Source: an uncultured Marivita sp.
GTDB taxonomy: Bacteria > Pseudomonadota > Alphaproteobacteria > Rhodobacterales > Rhodobacteraceae
Length of the DNA stretch: 64,000 nt
Direction: 5' to 3'
Assembly (NCBI RefSeq): GCF_947488135.1
Contig: NZ_CANKYW010000001.1
Span: forward strand, 1,178,001-1,242,000
Below, one piece after another: positions 11,065 through 20,467 of this stretch. The notes beneath the pieces were generated by a model. It saw nothing but the letters and a program-made list of their open reading frames with translations. It was not told the origin of the DNA and ran no database searches. Each line of letters starts with the position of its first letter. Positions within the stretch are counted from its first letter, which is position 1. Both the position numbers and the translations under genes were made by a program.

Positions 11065-11847
11065 TCAGCTATAGAGCGGCTGAACCCCCATCTGCATGTG
11101 CAGCGCGTTGACCGTGGGCTGATCGAGCCCCATCGCCGTGGCGAGTTCATGCAGGTACTGCGCCTCCGCCTGGGAATCGAGCCGGATGGTCATGAGAGAG
11201 GCCCCGTAGACCTGCGTGCGCAGTGCGGCAGGCGTGTCCTTGGCCAGAGCTTCGACGTCAATGGGCGCCGCGAGCTGTTCCTGCACGAAGGCGATGTCTT
11301 CGGCGTCGGCATCCTCGCCCACGGTTTCGAGGATCTTGGCGCGTTCCGCCTCGTCGATGCCGCCATCGGCTTTGGCGGTCTGGATCATCGCGCGCAGCAT
11401 GAGAGCGGCGGTTTCTTCGGCCTGCGGTGCGGCGGCACCGGATTTCGCGAACTGGTCCATGAGACCCCCCATGTTCTTGCCGCCCGTCGCCGCCATGCCT
11501 CCGGCCGCCGCAAGGATACCGGCAAGGCCCGCACCGCCGCTGCCAGCCATCTGGGACAGCAGCCCGCCCTTGTCACCGGCCGGAGCACCCGCGCCGCCAC
11601 CCATCAGAGACGACAGGTCGAGCCCCCCGGATTGCAGCTTGTCCATGATGCCGGCCAGCGGATTGTCACCGCTTCCGCCGCCCATCATCTGCCCGAACTG
11701 CGCCTGCATCTTGGCCATCGGGTTGTCCCCGGGAACCTGCGCTCCGCCCATGAGGCCACCCAGCCCCTTGCCGCCCGAAAGCGAATCGACACCGCGGGCA
11801 GCTGCGTATCCGATGGCCACTTTGGCCAGTGTTCCCATGAGACTCAT
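11065..11847 (-). CDS. TerB-like / DUF533 family protein
   Basis: 260 residues. The first ~130 are glycine- and methionine-rich low-complexity sequence (GGKGLGGLMGG, QMMGGGSG, AGSGGAGLAG). The C-terminal ~120 form a helical TerB-like domain starting AALMLRAMIQTAKADGGIDEAE, with the acidic DGxIDExE loop of the tellurite-resistance/DUF533 (YebE-like) group. Role unknown; envelope stress genes of this family are often near the membrane. Followed 15 bp later by a DMT transporter. Confidence 0.75.
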   Translation of the reverse strand: MSLMGTLAKVAIGYAAARGVDSLSGGKGLGGLMGGAQVPGDNPMAKMQAQFGQMMGGGSGDNPLAGIMDKLQSGGLDLSSLMGGGAGAPAGDKGGLLSQMAGSGGAGLAGILAAAGGMAATGGKNMGGLMDQFAKSGAAAPQAEETAALMLRAMIQTAKADGGIDEAERAKILETVGEDADAEDIAFVQEQLAAPIDVEALAKDTPAALRTQVYGASLMTIRLDSQAEAQYLHELATAMGLDQPTVNALHMQMGVQPLYS

Positions 11848-11972
11848 ATCCGTACTCCGATGTTGTTCGGGGTCAGGATGGCAGATTCGCCGTGCTCTGG
11901 CGACAGTTGTGGCCCGGGAGTGCAGGGACCCCGGATCGGTTCACGCACCGGGGCATGATCGTGAGCCGGATT

Positions 11973-13391
11973 TCAGGTGCCGCAGAACGTCGCCTGAACG
12001 ACCTCGGTCGGCAGGGGACCACGCCGCAGGTCTTCGTAGTCGGGCGCGTCCTCGTAAGGGGCCGCATAGGCAGCATTAAGCCTGTGAAAGAGACTGTCAT
12101 CGCCGTTTACAGCGGCTTGGATCATCTCTTCGATCCGGTGGTTGCGCGGGATCAGCACCGGGTTCGCGGCGCGCATGGCGCCTTCGGGATCGTCTTCCCC
12201 GTCGATCCGCGCGGTCCAGGTTTCGGTCCACTGGTCGAAACCCGTGGGGTCGGCAAACAGGTCGCGCGCGGTGCCGTCGACGAGACCCCGGAAAGTGTTG
12301 GTGAAATCGGTCTCCGAATCCTCCATCAGCGCCAGCAGGTTGGTAATCAGCGTCGCGTCTTCCGGCACCGCCTGCGCGATCCCGATCTTCTTGCCGAACC
12401 GCGACAGCCATTCGGCGCGGATCATCTCTGGCATGGCGTGGATTTTCGCGGTGAACGCCTCGACCGAGGCTTCGGGGTCGGGCATCAGCGACAGGAGTGC
12501 CGTGGCCAGTTGAGCCATGTTCCAGACGATGATATCGGCCTGTGCCGCGTAGCCATAGCGCCCGAAGCGGTCGATGGAGGAAAAGACCGTCGCCGGGTGG
12601 TAACTGTCCATGAAGGCACAGGGGCCATAGTCGATGGTTTCGCCCGAAATGCTGCAATTGTCGGTGTTCATCACGCCGTGGATGAAACCAAGGCTGAGCC
12701 ATTGTGCGACCAGCGCCGCCTGTCTGCGCATCACCGCATCGAGGAAGGTCGCGGGATCGGTTGCTTCAGGGTAGTGCCGCGCGACGGCATAGTCGAACAG
12801 GGTCTGCAAAGACGCGATGTCGCCACGGGCGGCAAATACCTGAAACGTGCCCACACGCAGGTGGCTTTGGGCGACGCGGGTGAGCACCGCGCCGGGCAGG
12901 GGGCGTTCGCGGACAACTCGTTCCCCGGTGCGCACGGCGGCCAGCGCGCGGGTGGTCGGCACGCCCAGAGCGTGCATCGCTTCGCTGACCACGTATTCGC
13001 GCAGCACCGGACCCAGCCAGGCGCGCCCGTCGCCCATCCGGGAATAGGGCGTCCGGCCCGAGCCTTTGAGCTGGATATCCCTGCGGATGCCGTCCTTGCC
13101 GACCGTTTCCCCCAAAAGGACCGCGCGGCCATCGCCAAGCTGCGGGTTGTACTGGCCGAACTGATGCCCGGCATAAAGCTGCGCCAGCGGCGACGCGCCG
13201 TCAGGCACCGCGTTGCCCGCAAATATCGCGGCAAGCATCGGGTCGTCCAACCCGTCAATGCCGAGCTCACGCGCCAAAGGTTCATTGATCGCGATGAGCG
13301 ACGGGTCTTTCACCGGTTCCGGCTCGACGCGGGAATAAAAGCTGTCGGGCAGGGCGGCGTAACTGTTGTCGAAGGGAATATGCAGGGTCAT
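11973..13391 (-). CDS. selO: Protein adenylyltransferase SelO (YdiU/UPF0061)
   Basis: 472 residues, a pseudokinase that transfers AMP to protein Ser/Thr/Tyr residues, linked to redox stress in characterised members. Recognised by PFDNSYAALPDSFYSR near the start, AGHQFGQYNPQLGDGRA in the nucleotide-binding lobe, and GVMNTDNCSISGETIDYGPCAFMD in the active-site lobe with the catalytic Asn-Asp pairs. Start ATG 13391 is chosen from family starts; an in-frame GTG at 13424 with AAAGG upstream is an alternative. Divergent from the CBS gene. Confidence 0.92.
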   Translation of the reverse strand: MTLHIPFDNSYAALPDSFYSRVEPEPVKDPSLIAINEPLARELGIDGLDDPMLAAIFAGNAVPDGASPLAQLYAGHQFGQYNPQLGDGRAVLLGETVGKDGIRRDIQLKGSGRTPYSRMGDGRAWLGPVLREYVVSEAMHALGVPTTRALAAVRTGERVVRERPLPGAVLTRVAQSHLRVGTFQVFAARGDIASLQTLFDYAVARHYPEATDPATFLDAVMRRQAALVAQWLSLGFIHGVMNTDNCSISGETIDYGPCAFMDSYHPATVFSSIDRFGRYGYAAQADIIVWNMAQLATALLSLMPDPEASVEAFTAKIHAMPEMIRAEWLSRFGKKIGIAQAVPEDATLITNLLALMEDSETDFTNTFRGLVDGTARDLFADPTGFDQWTETWTARIDGEDDPEGAMRAANPVLIPRNHRIEEMIQAAVNGDDSLFHRLNAAYAAPYEDAPDYEDLRRGPLPTEVVQATFCGT

Positions 13392-13486
13392 GCCCGAGAT
13401 ATAGGACCGCTTGTCGCGCGCCACCAGTGGCTTGCCTTTATGAGATCGGCGCTAGGCTCAATAGAAAGGTAAAAAGGAGTTACGGT

Positions 13487-14026
13487 ATGGCTGCATCGAA
13501 TACGTACGGGATGAAACTCAAGGATCGTCCGGAATTCTCATCGAAACCGAAACCGTTGTGTTTCCCGCCCACCGCCACGGTCGCAGAGGCCGTGACCGAG
13601 ATGAGCGCCAAGAATTTCGGATCGGTCGTCGTGGTGGATGCGGATCAGAAGGTGATCGGCATCGCGACGGAACGCGACGTGATGAAAAAGTTGGTGGCGG
13701 CGGGCAAGGATGCCCAGAAGACCACGCTGGAAGAGATCATGACCAAGGATCCCCGGCTTGCACGCGAGACCGATGACGTGGTCGACTGGCTACGCATCAT
13801 GTCGAACGAACGCTTCCGTCGCCTGCCTGTCGTGGACGCAGAGGGGCGTATCCAGGTGATCTTCACGCAGGGCGATTTCGTCAGCTACACATGGCCGGAC
13901 CTGATCTACCAGGCCAAGGAACTCGCCAAGGCCAGCGTCGGGCGCAATTACCCGGTTTGGCTGATCGGTGGGGGCATCATGCTCTATTCGCTGCTGATGA
14001 TCATTGTCGTGTCGTCGATCGGCTGA
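13487..14026 (+). CDS. CBS-domain protein with C-terminal membrane anchor
   Basis: 179 residues. Two CBS motifs (residues ~17-75 and ~85-140: VVVDADQKVIGIATERDV and LPVVDAEGRIQVIFTQGDFV) form a Bateman module that likely binds an adenosine ligand. A single hydrophobic segment closes the protein (WLIGGGIMLYSLLMIIVVSSIG). Strong ribosome site AAAAGGAGT before ATG 13487. What it regulates is unknown. It ends 3 bp before the convergent acetyltransferase gene. Confidence 0.85.
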   Translation: MAASNTYGMKLKDRPEFSSKPKPLCFPPTATVAEAVTEMSAKNFGSVVVVDADQKVIGIATERDVMKKLVAAGKDAQKTTLEEIMTKDPRLARETDDVVDWLRIMSNERFRRLPVVDAEGRIQVIFTQGDFVSYTWPDLIYQAKELAKASVGRNYPVWLIGGGIMLYSLLMIIVVSSIG

Positions 14027-14029
14027 CGC

Positions 14030-14476
14030 TCAAAGCTCGCGTGACATATAGGCATAGCCCTCGCGGGTGAAGAACTTGGCCCGTTCGTAGAAGCGCTTGA
14101 GGGTTTCGTTGCCGAGGTCGGCTTCGAGGTGCAACGCCTTGATGCCGCCATCCTTGAGCGCCTTCGCCAGACCGTTGAGCGCGTCCGATCCCATGCCGCG
14201 TTTGCGGACAGCGTTGCGTACGAACAATTCGTCCACGATGGCGTCCAAACCGCCGTATTCCACCGACCAGCCGAAGGATACGACCACATAACCCACCGGC
14301 GCGCGGCGCGGGCCGATCAGCCAGACAGCACCGTGCGGGCTGCCTTCAAGCAGCGGCAGGATGGCATCGTGTTGATGCTCCGGCGTGGTGTTGAACTGCT
14401 GATGCTCGTGGAACGCGGCGACCAGGGGCAGGAGCTTTGGCAGGTCTTCGGGTGTGGCGAGATGAAGGGATCTCAT
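14030..14476 (-). CDS. GNAT-family N-acetyltransferase
   Basis: 148 residues with the GNAT fold: central VGYVVVSFGWS strand and the acetyl-CoA loop RKRGMGSDAL (Q/RxxGxG/A). The substrate is unknown. Its ATG overlaps the stop of the nucleoside hydrolase gene (ATGA), so the two are translationally coupled. An upstream in-frame extension inside the hydrolase gene is rejected for that reason. Confidence 0.85.
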   Translation of the reverse strand: MRSLHLATPEDLPKLLPLVAAFHEHQQFNTTPEHQHDAILPLLEGSPHGAVWLIGPRRAPVGYVVVSFGWSVEYGGLDAIVDELFVRNAVRKRGMGSDALNGLAKALKDGGIKALHLEADLGNETLKRFYERAKFFTREGYAYMSREL

Positions 14477-15414
14477 AGCCGGGCCAGCCTTTCCGTAAGA
14501 AGAGCGAAGAACCCGTCGGAGTCGATGTCGCCCATGAAGGTTGCATTGGCGGGTCTGTCGGTGACGCCCCACCAGTCGGCGACCGTCATGCCCAGCGTCA
14601 GATCAGACCCGGTTTCGATCTCCACATTGATGTGCCGTCCGGTGAACAGGTCCGGGCGGATCAGGTAGGCGGTGACGCAGGGATCGTGCAAAGGCGCGCC
14701 CGCGCTGCCGTATTTTTCCTTGTCGAACCGTTCGAAGAAATCGGTCATTTGCGCCACTGCGACGCCGACGGGCGTTCCAAGCGCCCGGAAGGCGTTGTTG
14801 CGCGGCTCCGTCACCAACGCCTTGTGCGTCACGTCGAGCGGCATGATTGTGATCGGCGCGCCGCAGGCGAACACGATCTTGGCCGCTTCGGGATCGACAT
14901 AGATGTTGAACTCTGCCGCCGGAGTGATGTTGCCCACTTCGAAATAGGCACCGCCCATGAGGACGATCTCTTGAATGCGGTTCGCGATGTCGGGCGCGCG
15001 TTGCAGCGCCACGGCGATGTTGGTGAGCGGGCCCAGCGGGCAGAGCGTCACCGTTCCCGCGGGTTCGGTGCGCAGCGTGTCGATGATGAAGTCGACCGCA
15101 TGCTGGTCCTGGAGCGGCATCGTCGGGTCGGGTAGGGACGGTCCGTCGAGGCCGGTCTTGCCATGCACATGCTCTGCCGTGACCAGCTTGCGCGCGATCG
15201 GCGCGTCGCATCCCGCGAAGACCTTGGTGTCCGGTTTGCCCGCCAGCTCGCACACGATCCGCGCGTTCTTTTCCGTGAGAGGCAGAGGCACATTGCCCGC
15301 GACCGCCGTGATACCCAGGACCTCCAGATCTTCGGGAGAGGCGAGTGCGAGAAGGATCGCGACCGCGTCGTCCTGGCCGGGATCGGTGTCGATGATGATT
15401 TTGCGCGGTGGCAT
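14473..15414 (-). CDS. Nucleoside hydrolase (inosine-uridine preferring family)
   Basis: 313 residues. IIIDTDPGQDDAVA at the N-terminus is the calcium-binding Asp cluster of nucleoside N-ribohydrolases, and NITPAAEFNIYVDPEAA and the C-terminal HDPCVTAYL complete the active site (catalytic His region). It cleaves purine/pyrimidine ribonucleosides to base and ribose for salvage. First gene of a pair with the GNAT gene. The ATG at 15414 follows an AAGGAGACAC ribosome site. Confidence 0.93.
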   Translation of the reverse strand: MPPRKIIIDTDPGQDDAVAILLALASPEDLEVLGITAVAGNVPLPLTEKNARIVCELAGKPDTKVFAGCDAPIARKLVTAEHVHGKTGLDGPSLPDPTMPLQDQHAVDFIIDTLRTEPAGTVTLCPLGPLTNIAVALQRAPDIANRIQEIVLMGGAYFEVGNITPAAEFNIYVDPEAAKIVFACGAPITIMPLDVTHKALVTEPRNNAFRALGTPVGVAVAQMTDFFERFDKEKYGSAGAPLHDPCVTAYLIRPDLFTGRHINVEIETGSDLTLGMTVADWWGVTDRPANATFMGDIDSDGFFALLTERLARL

Positions 15415-15580
15415 CCGTGTCTCCTTAATTGGCGCGGTGGTGACATGCAGGTGCCGCAGGTTCAAGCGCGATGATTGTGGCACGCGGCGCTTTGCCTGCC
15501 GGTCCTGTAACCCGATTGCAGCCGCCTGTTTGGGTGGTAGGATGCGCCCATTCGTTGCGAAATAAGTTTACATCTGCTTC

Positions 15581-15592
15581 GTTAGCGCTAAC
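15581..15592. promoter_or_regulatory. LacI-family-like operator upstream of zwf
   Basis: GTTAGCGCTAAC is a perfect 12-bp palindrome, 37 bp upstream of the zwf ATG, in a 215-bp intergenic region shared with the divergent nucleoside hydrolase gene. A near-copy precedes eno (8751-8762). The structure fits a LacI-type operator; CceR, known from Rhodobacter to control Entner-Doudoroff genes, is the candidate regulator (inference). Confidence 0.7.
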
Positions 15593-15629
15593 AAGGCCCG
15601 GAGCGAAGCAGAATCGGAAGGACCGCGCC

Positions 15630-17084
15630 ATGGTGTCTCGCGTTATTCCCGTTGATCCGTTTGACCTGGTGATCTTTGGTGGCACGGGCGATCTTGCCCG
15701 TCGCAAGATTTTGCCCGGCCTGTTCCGGCGCTTTTGCGCGGGGCAGATGCCAGAAGGCTCCCAGATCATCGGTGCGGCACGATCCGAGATGGGCGACGCC
15801 GAGTATCGGGAGATGGTCACGGACTCCATCGCGGAATTCGGCGGCATGCATGCGGGTGAGCCCGAAACACTCGATGCGTTTTTGAAGACGGTGCATTATG
15901 TCACGACGGACGCGAAGGGCGATGGCGGCTGGAAAGAACTGAATGGCAAGATGCGCGAAAACCGCGTGCGTGCCTTCTATTTCTCCGTCAGCCCTTCGCT
16001 TTTCGGCGATCTGGCGGAGCGACTTCACCGGTTCGGCCTCGCCACGCCGGACAGCCGTATCGTGGTGGAAAAGCCGTTTGGGCACGATCTCGAAAGCGCC
16101 AAAGCCCTGAACGCGACGCTTGCCAAGCATTTCGACGAAACGCAGATCTACCGGATCGATCACTATCTTGGCAAAGAGACCGTTCAGAACCTGATGGCCG
16201 TCCGCTTTGGCAACATGCTGTTCGAGCCGCTCTGGAACGCGCAATATGTCGATCACATTCAGATCACGGTTGCCGAAACCGTGGGTGTCGGTGGGCGCGG
16301 GGGCTATTACGACAAGTCCGGCGCGATGCGGGACATGGTCCAGAACCACCTGATGCAGCTTCTCTGTCTCATCGCGATGGAACCACCGGCAAAGTTCGAT
16401 CCCGACGCGGTGCGCGACGAGAAACTCAAGGTGATCCGCGCGCTCGAGCCTGTGGATTGGCACCATATCGTCCGTGGTCAATACGATGCCGACGAGGACG
16501 GCCCAAGCTACCGCGAGGATGTGGAAGACCCCAAGTCCCGCACCGAAAGCTTCATCGCCATGAAGTGCCACATCTCGAACTGGCGCTGGGCGGGAACGCC
16601 GTTCTATCTGCGCACCGGCAAGCGGCTCAAGGCGCGCGCGTCGGAAATCGCGGTCGTGTTCAAGGACGCGCCCCATTCGATTTTCGGCGCGGATGCCGGG
16701 CGGCACCGCAACGTTCTCGCGATCCGGTTGCAGCCCAACGAAGGCATGACACTCGACGTGACGATCAAGGAGCCTGGGCCGGGAGGCATGCGCCTTCTGG
16801 ACGTGCCGCTCGACATGAGTTTTGCCGAGGCGCTGGGCCCCGACGCCGAAGAAGCGCCCGATGCCTACGAGCGCCTAATCATGGATGTGATCCGCGGCAA
16901 CCAGACGCTTTTCATGCGTGGTGACGAGGTTGAGGCGGCATGGGCGTGGACGGATCCATTGATCGAAGGCTGGCAAGCGCGCAATGATGTGCCCAAACTC
17001 TACGATCCCGGCAGCTCAGGCCCCGAAGACGCGCTGATGCTGATGCACCGGGACGGACGGAAATGGCGAGAGGTGAAAGCATGA
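15630..17084 (+). CDS. zwf: Glucose-6-phosphate 1-dehydrogenase
   Basis: Oxidises glucose-6-phosphate to 6-phosphogluconolactone with NAD(P)+, the entry to the Entner-Doudoroff and oxidative pentose phosphate routes. 484 residues, full length. FGGTGDLARRK (~16-26) binds the nucleotide; RIDHYLGKE (Arg175-Glu183, catalytic His178) is the active site. Start ATG 15630 with GGAAGGA ribosome site. First gene of zwf-pgl-pgi, with ATGA overlap to pgl. A LacI-like palindrome upstream suggests sugar-dependent control. Confidence 0.97.
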   Translation: MVSRVIPVDPFDLVIFGGTGDLARRKILPGLFRRFCAGQMPEGSQIIGAARSEMGDAEYREMVTDSIAEFGGMHAGEPETLDAFLKTVHYVTTDAKGDGGWKELNGKMRENRVRAFYFSVSPSLFGDLAERLHRFGLATPDSRIVVEKPFGHDLESAKALNATLAKHFDETQIYRIDHYLGKETVQNLMAVRFGNMLFEPLWNAQYVDHIQITVAETVGVGGRGGYYDKSGAMRDMVQNHLMQLLCLIAMEPPAKFDPDAVRDEKLKVIRALEPVDWHHIVRGQYDADEDGPSYREDVEDPKSRTESFIAMKCHISNWRWAGTPFYLRTGKRLKARASEIAVVFKDAPHSIFGADAGRHRNVLAIRLQPNEGMTLDVTIKEPGPGGMRLLDVPLDMSFAEALGPDAEEAPDAYERLIMDVIRGNQTLFMRGDEVEAAWAWTDPLIEGWQARNDVPKLYDPGSSGPEDALMLMHRDGRKWREVKA

Positions 17085-17758
17085 CATATGATTTGCAGAC
17101 CTATCCCGACCGCGAACTGCTCGCGATGGACCTGGCCAACAAGCTGGCGGGCGATCTGCGTACCATCCTGACCCATGAGGACCGCGTTGTTCTGGCCGTG
17201 CCTGGCGGCACGTCGCCCGGACCGGTGTTCGACGATCTCTGCGCCGCCGATCTGGATTGGAGCCGGGTCGACGTGATGCTGACCGATGAACGCTGGGTTC
17301 CCGAAGACAGCGACAGATCCAACACGCGTCTGCTGCGCGAACGGCTTTTGGTGGACCGGGCAGCGAAGGCGCGACTGCTCCCGCTCTATGTTCCGGCGCA
17401 CGAACCCGAAGAGGTGCTCGCCGAGCTTGAATCGCAAATCGTGGACGAATTGCCTTTGGCCGTGGTCCTTCTGGGCATGGGCACCGACCTGCACACCGCG
17501 TCGATTTTTCCGGGCGCGGATCAGTTGGACAAGGCGCTCGATCCACATGCGCCGATCCTGGTGCCGATGCGCGCACCGGGCGCGCCGGAACCACGCATCA
17601 CGCTCAGCGCGCGGGTGCTCAATGAAGCGATGCGCAAGCATGTTCTGATCTTCGGACACGAAAAGCGGGACGCGCTCGAAAAGGCGAAGGGCATGTTGCC
17701 CGAAGATGCGCCGATCAATGCCGTTATCGACGGCGCAACGGTCCATTGGGCGGAGTGA
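17081..17758 (+). CDS. pgl: 6-phosphogluconolactonase
   Basis: 225 residues of the SOL/DevB family. Hydrolyses the lactone made by Zwf. [15 protein letters not shown] and [12 protein letters not shown] are the conserved sugar-phosphate-binding blocks, and [15 protein letters not shown] is the catalytic loop. ATG 17081 overlaps the zwf stop (ATGA) and has AGAGGTGAA upstream; an earlier in-frame ATG at 17063 lies inside zwf and is less likely. pgi follows with only a few bases between. Confidence 0.95.
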   Translation: MTYDLQTYPDRELLAMDLANKLAGDLRTILTHEDRVVLAVPGGTSPGPVFDDLCAADLDWSRVDVMLTDERWVPEDSDRSNTRLLRERLLVDRAAKARLLPLYVPAHEPEEVLAELESQIVDELPLAVVLLGMGTDLHTASIFPGADQLDKALDPHAPILVPMRAPGAPEPRITLSARVLNEAMRKHVLIFGHEKRDALEKAKGMLPEDAPINAVIDGATVHWAE

Positions 17759-17763
17759 TGACG

Positions 17764-19347
17764 ATGTGGGACGCCTTGAAATCCGCCGCTGAGGCCGGCC
17801 GCGACCGGTCGATCCTTGGTCTCTTTGACAGCGATCCCGACCGCGCCGAGGCGTTCAGCCTGAGCGCGTTGGACCTGCTTTTCGATTACTCGAAAACCCA
17901 GATCGACGCGACCACCCGCGACGTGCTGATTGACCTTGCCAAGGCCGCAGAGGTCGAAGCCCGACGCGACGCGATGTTCTCTGGGGCCAGGATCAACGAA
18001 ACCGAAGGCCGCGCGGTGCTGCACACGGCGCTGCGCAATTTGGATGGCGACGCGGTGCTGGTCGATGGGCAGGACGTGATGCCCGAGGTTCTGGCAACAT
18101 TGGCGCGCATGGAGAGTATTGCGAAGGATGTGCGCGCGTCCGACATCACGGATGTCGTGAATATCGGCATCGGCGGCTCAGATTTGGGTCCGGCGATGGC
18201 CTATCTTGCCCTGTCGCCCTATCGCGACGGGCCGCGCTGCCATTACGTGTCCAACGTCGATGCGGCGGATATTGCGGACACGCTACGCGGGCTCGATCCG
18301 AAGAAGACGCTGTTCATCGTCGCCTCCAAAACCTTCACCACCATTGAAACCATGACCAATGCCCGCACGGCGCGCGCGTGGTTGAAGGAACACGGCGTCA
18401 GCACCAATGGGCGCTTCATCGCGCTGTCGTCGAACGCCGAGGCCGCCGCCGAGTGGGGCATCCCGTCCGAGCGCGTGCTGGGCTTCGAGGATTGGGTCGG
18501 TGGCCGCTATTCCATGTGGGGGCCGATTGGCCTGTCGTTGATGATCGCCATCGGACCGGACGGCTTCAAGGCGTTTCTGCGCGGAGGGCAGGCGATGGAC
18601 CTGCACTTCCGGTCGGCCGCTCTGCACGAGAACATGCCGGTTCTGCTGGCGCTGGTCGGTGTCTGGCACAATCAGGGCTTGGGCCACGCGACCCGCGCGG
18701 TGCTGCCCTATGACAACCGGCTGTCGCGGCTGCCCGCCTATCTCCAGCAGCTGGAAATGGAGAGCAATGGCAAGTCGGTGGCGATGGATGGCGCGACCCT
18801 GCCGGTCAATTCCGGACCCGTGGTCTGGGGCGAGCCGGGCACGAATGGCCAGCACGCCTTTTATCAGTTGATTCACCAAGGCACACGGGTGGTTCCCTGC
18901 GAATTCATGGTTGCCGCCGAAGGGCACGAGCCCGACCTGCGCCACCACCACGAACTGCTGATCGCCAATTGCCTCGCGCAGTCCGAGGCGCTGATGCGCG
19001 GACGCTCGCTGGACGAGGCGCGCACGATCATGGCGAAGAAGGGCCTGACCGGCGACGAATTGGAACGCCAGGCGCGGCACAGGGTCTTTCCGGGCAACCG
19101 GCCCTCGACCACGCTGATGATGCCGAAGCTGACGCCAGAGGTGTTGGGCCAGATCATCGCGCTCTACGAACACCGGGTCTTCGTGGAGGGCGTGATCCTT
19201 GGCATCAACTCCTTCGACCAATGGGGCGTGGAGCTTGGCAAGGAACTGGCCACATCGCTCGGACCGTTGGTCAGCGGTGATGCACCGGCCGACGGCAAGG
19301 ATGGCAGCACGCAGGCCCTTCTGGGATACGTAAAACGCTATTCGTAA
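17764..19347 (+). CDS. pgi: Glucose-6-phosphate isomerase
   Basis: Interconverts glucose-6- and fructose-6-phosphate. 527 residues, typical long bacterial type. Signatures [28 protein letters not shown], and the C-terminal [10 protein letters not shown] near the active-site Lys are present. Start options are ATG 17758 (overlapping the pgl stop) and ATG 17764; the second gives an 8-base gap to GGAG (17752-17755) and is chosen. Last gene of the zwf operon, ending in a row of three palindromes. Confidence 0.95.
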   Translation: MWDALKSAAEAGRDRSILGLFDSDPDRAEAFSLSALDLLFDYSKTQIDATTRDVLIDLAKAAEVEARRDAMFSGARINETEGRAVLHTALRNLDGDAVLVDGQDVMPEVLATLARMESIAKDVRASDITDVVNIGIGGSDLGPAMAYLALSPYRDGPRCHYVSNVDAADIADTLRGLDPKKTLFIVASKTFTTIETMTNARTARAWLKEHGVSTNGRFIALSSNAEAAAEWGIPSERVLGFEDWVGGRYSMWGPIGLSLMIAIGPDGFKAFLRGGQAMDLHFRSAALHENMPVLLALVGVWHNQGLGHATRAVLPYDNRLSRLPAYLQQLEMESNGKSVAMDGATLPVNSGPVVWGEPGTNGQHAFYQLIHQGTRVVPCEFMVAAEGHEPDLRHHHELLIANCLAQSEALMRGRSLDEARTIMAKKGLTGDELERQARHRVFPGNRPSTTLMMPKLTPEVLGQIIALYEHRVFVEGVILGINSFDQWGVELGKELATSLGPLVSGDAPADGKDGSTQALLGYVKRYS

Positions 19348-19352
19348 CGCGG

Positions 19353-19416
19353 GAAAGGGGTTTCGAAACCCCTTTCGGCGCGGTTTGAAAACCGCGTGAC
19401 ACGTACGTTCGAACGT
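19353..19416. terminator. Three tandem perfect palindromes after pgi
   Basis: 19353-19376 is a 24-bp palindrome centred on TTTCGAAA with CCCC/GGGG arms; 19379-19396 is an 18-bp hairpin (CGCGGTTT/AAACCGCG, GA loop); 19405-19416 is ACGTTCGAACGT. They fill the 75-bp gap between the convergent pgi and thioesterase genes and probably end transcription from both sides. No clear U-tract follows, so function rests on stem strength. Confidence 0.65.
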
Positions 19417-19422
19417 GCTTGG

Positions 19423-19914
19423 TCAAGGCGCGTCGGCGCGCCTTTCCACCCCGTCCACCTCGTGAAAATGGCGCAGGATATTGGCAGGGATGGGCATGCG
19501 CCCGCTGCCGTCGGGCTGCAACAGCACGATCACGCAAGTGAACGCCGCGCGCTTGGTGCCGCCCGCCCAGATCTCCTGCTGCATGGTGAAGCTCGTGTTT
19601 CGGTAATCGACCGCGCGTGACAGGATGACGTAATCCTCGTCCGCGCGCATCTCTTGCAGCCAGTCGATCTCGCCCCGCCGGATCACGATGCGCGGCTCGA
19701 CCGCGTCGTCCTCGTAGCTCGAAATCCCGACATGCTTGAAATAGGCCACACGGGCGCTTTCGAACCAGGTCAGGTAGGCCACGTTGTTGACGTGGTTGAG
19801 GGGGTCCAGTTCGGCAAAGCGCACGCGGTCGGCGATGGCCAGCGGCCAGGGATCGGTCACACCGAAGGTGCGCTGCTGGTCCGGAGACAGCGGGGTCAGG
19901 TAAGGCACGGTCAT
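19423..19914 (-). CDS. Acyl-CoA thioesterase (hotdog 4HBT family)
   Basis: 163 residues, hotdog fold. FAELDPLNHVNNVAYLTWFES contains the catalytic Asp block of 4-hydroxybenzoyl-CoA-type thioesterases. A later strand (YRNTSFTMQQEIW) matches the family core. It would hydrolyse acyl-CoA thioesters; substrate unknown. The gene follows the cupin gene by 13 bp. The ATG at 19914 is chosen; a longer frame upstream is antisense to nothing functional and lacks family similarity. Confidence 0.88.
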   Translation of the reverse strand: MTVPYLTPLSPDQQRTFGVTDPWPLAIADRVRFAELDPLNHVNNVAYLTWFESARVAYFKHVGISSYEDDAVEPRIVIRRGEIDWLQEMRADEDYVILSRAVDYRNTSFTMQQEIWAGGTKRAAFTCVIVLLQPDGSGRMPIPANILRHFHEVDGVERRADAP

Positions 19915-19927
19915 GCGCGTCTCCGTG

Positions 19928-20356
19928 TCAAGTGGCGCGGGGAATGTCAAACCCCGGCGGTGCCAATTCGAAGCCGTCGAACAGGAATGCGGGGCTGACA
20001 GTGCAGCCGACCAGCGTCCAGTCGCCGGTGCTGCGCGCAGCCTGCCAGTGATGCGGCGGCACGATGATCTGCGGGCTCTGACCGGCGAAAAGATCCGGCC
20101 CGAGAACGTGATCGGTCGTCGGCCCTGCATCCCCTTCCGACAGCGACAAGATCAGGGGCGCACCCGCGTAATGATGCCAGATCTCGGTCGCATCGACCTT
20201 GTGCCAATGGCTCCGCTCATCGCGTGACAGCAGAAAGTAGATGCACGTCCCGGCAGGGCGGCCGGGACCGTCCGCGATCCAGGTCTGGCGGTAGTGTCCA
20301 CCCTCGGGATGCGGGGCAAGGTTCAGGTGGCGAATGATATCTTCTGCGGTTTTCAT
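19928..20356 (-). CDS. Cupin-fold DUF985 family protein
   Basis: 142 residues beginning MKTAEDIIRHLNLAPHPEGGHYRQTW, a DUF985 (YML079w-like) hallmark. The cupin barrel shows SHWHKVDATEIWHHYAGAPL (metal-binding-like His residues) and a C-terminal GCTVSPAFLFDGFEL. Biochemical role unknown. First of a two-gene unit with the thioesterase and divergent from the muramidase-holin pair. Confidence 0.88.
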   Translation of the reverse strand: MKTAEDIIRHLNLAPHPEGGHYRQTWIADGPGRPAGTCIYFLLSRDERSHWHKVDATEIWHHYAGAPLILSLSEGDAGPTTDHVLGPDLFAGQSPQIIVPPHHWQAARSTGDWTLVGCTVSPAFLFDGFELAPPGFDIPRAT

Positions 20357-20467
20357 AATCTTTCCAGATGATTGCGCAACGATCTTGAGAGTGCGCGCGC
20401 TGTCTTCGGGCTTCGTTAACGCCAGATTTGCAGTCTTTGCGCGACAGGGCAATCGGGAGGCAATTCG

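Noticed and set aside
13392-13424. Upstream GTG start for selO
   Set aside because: Family members begin close to the PFDNSYA block, which favours ATG 13391; the GTG has a better ribosome site, so some doubt remains.
20416-20430. Possible CtrA site (TTAA-N7-TTTG) before the muramidase-holin pair
   Set aside because: Second half-site has two mismatches to TTAA; too weak to call, although CtrA control would fit a GTA role.
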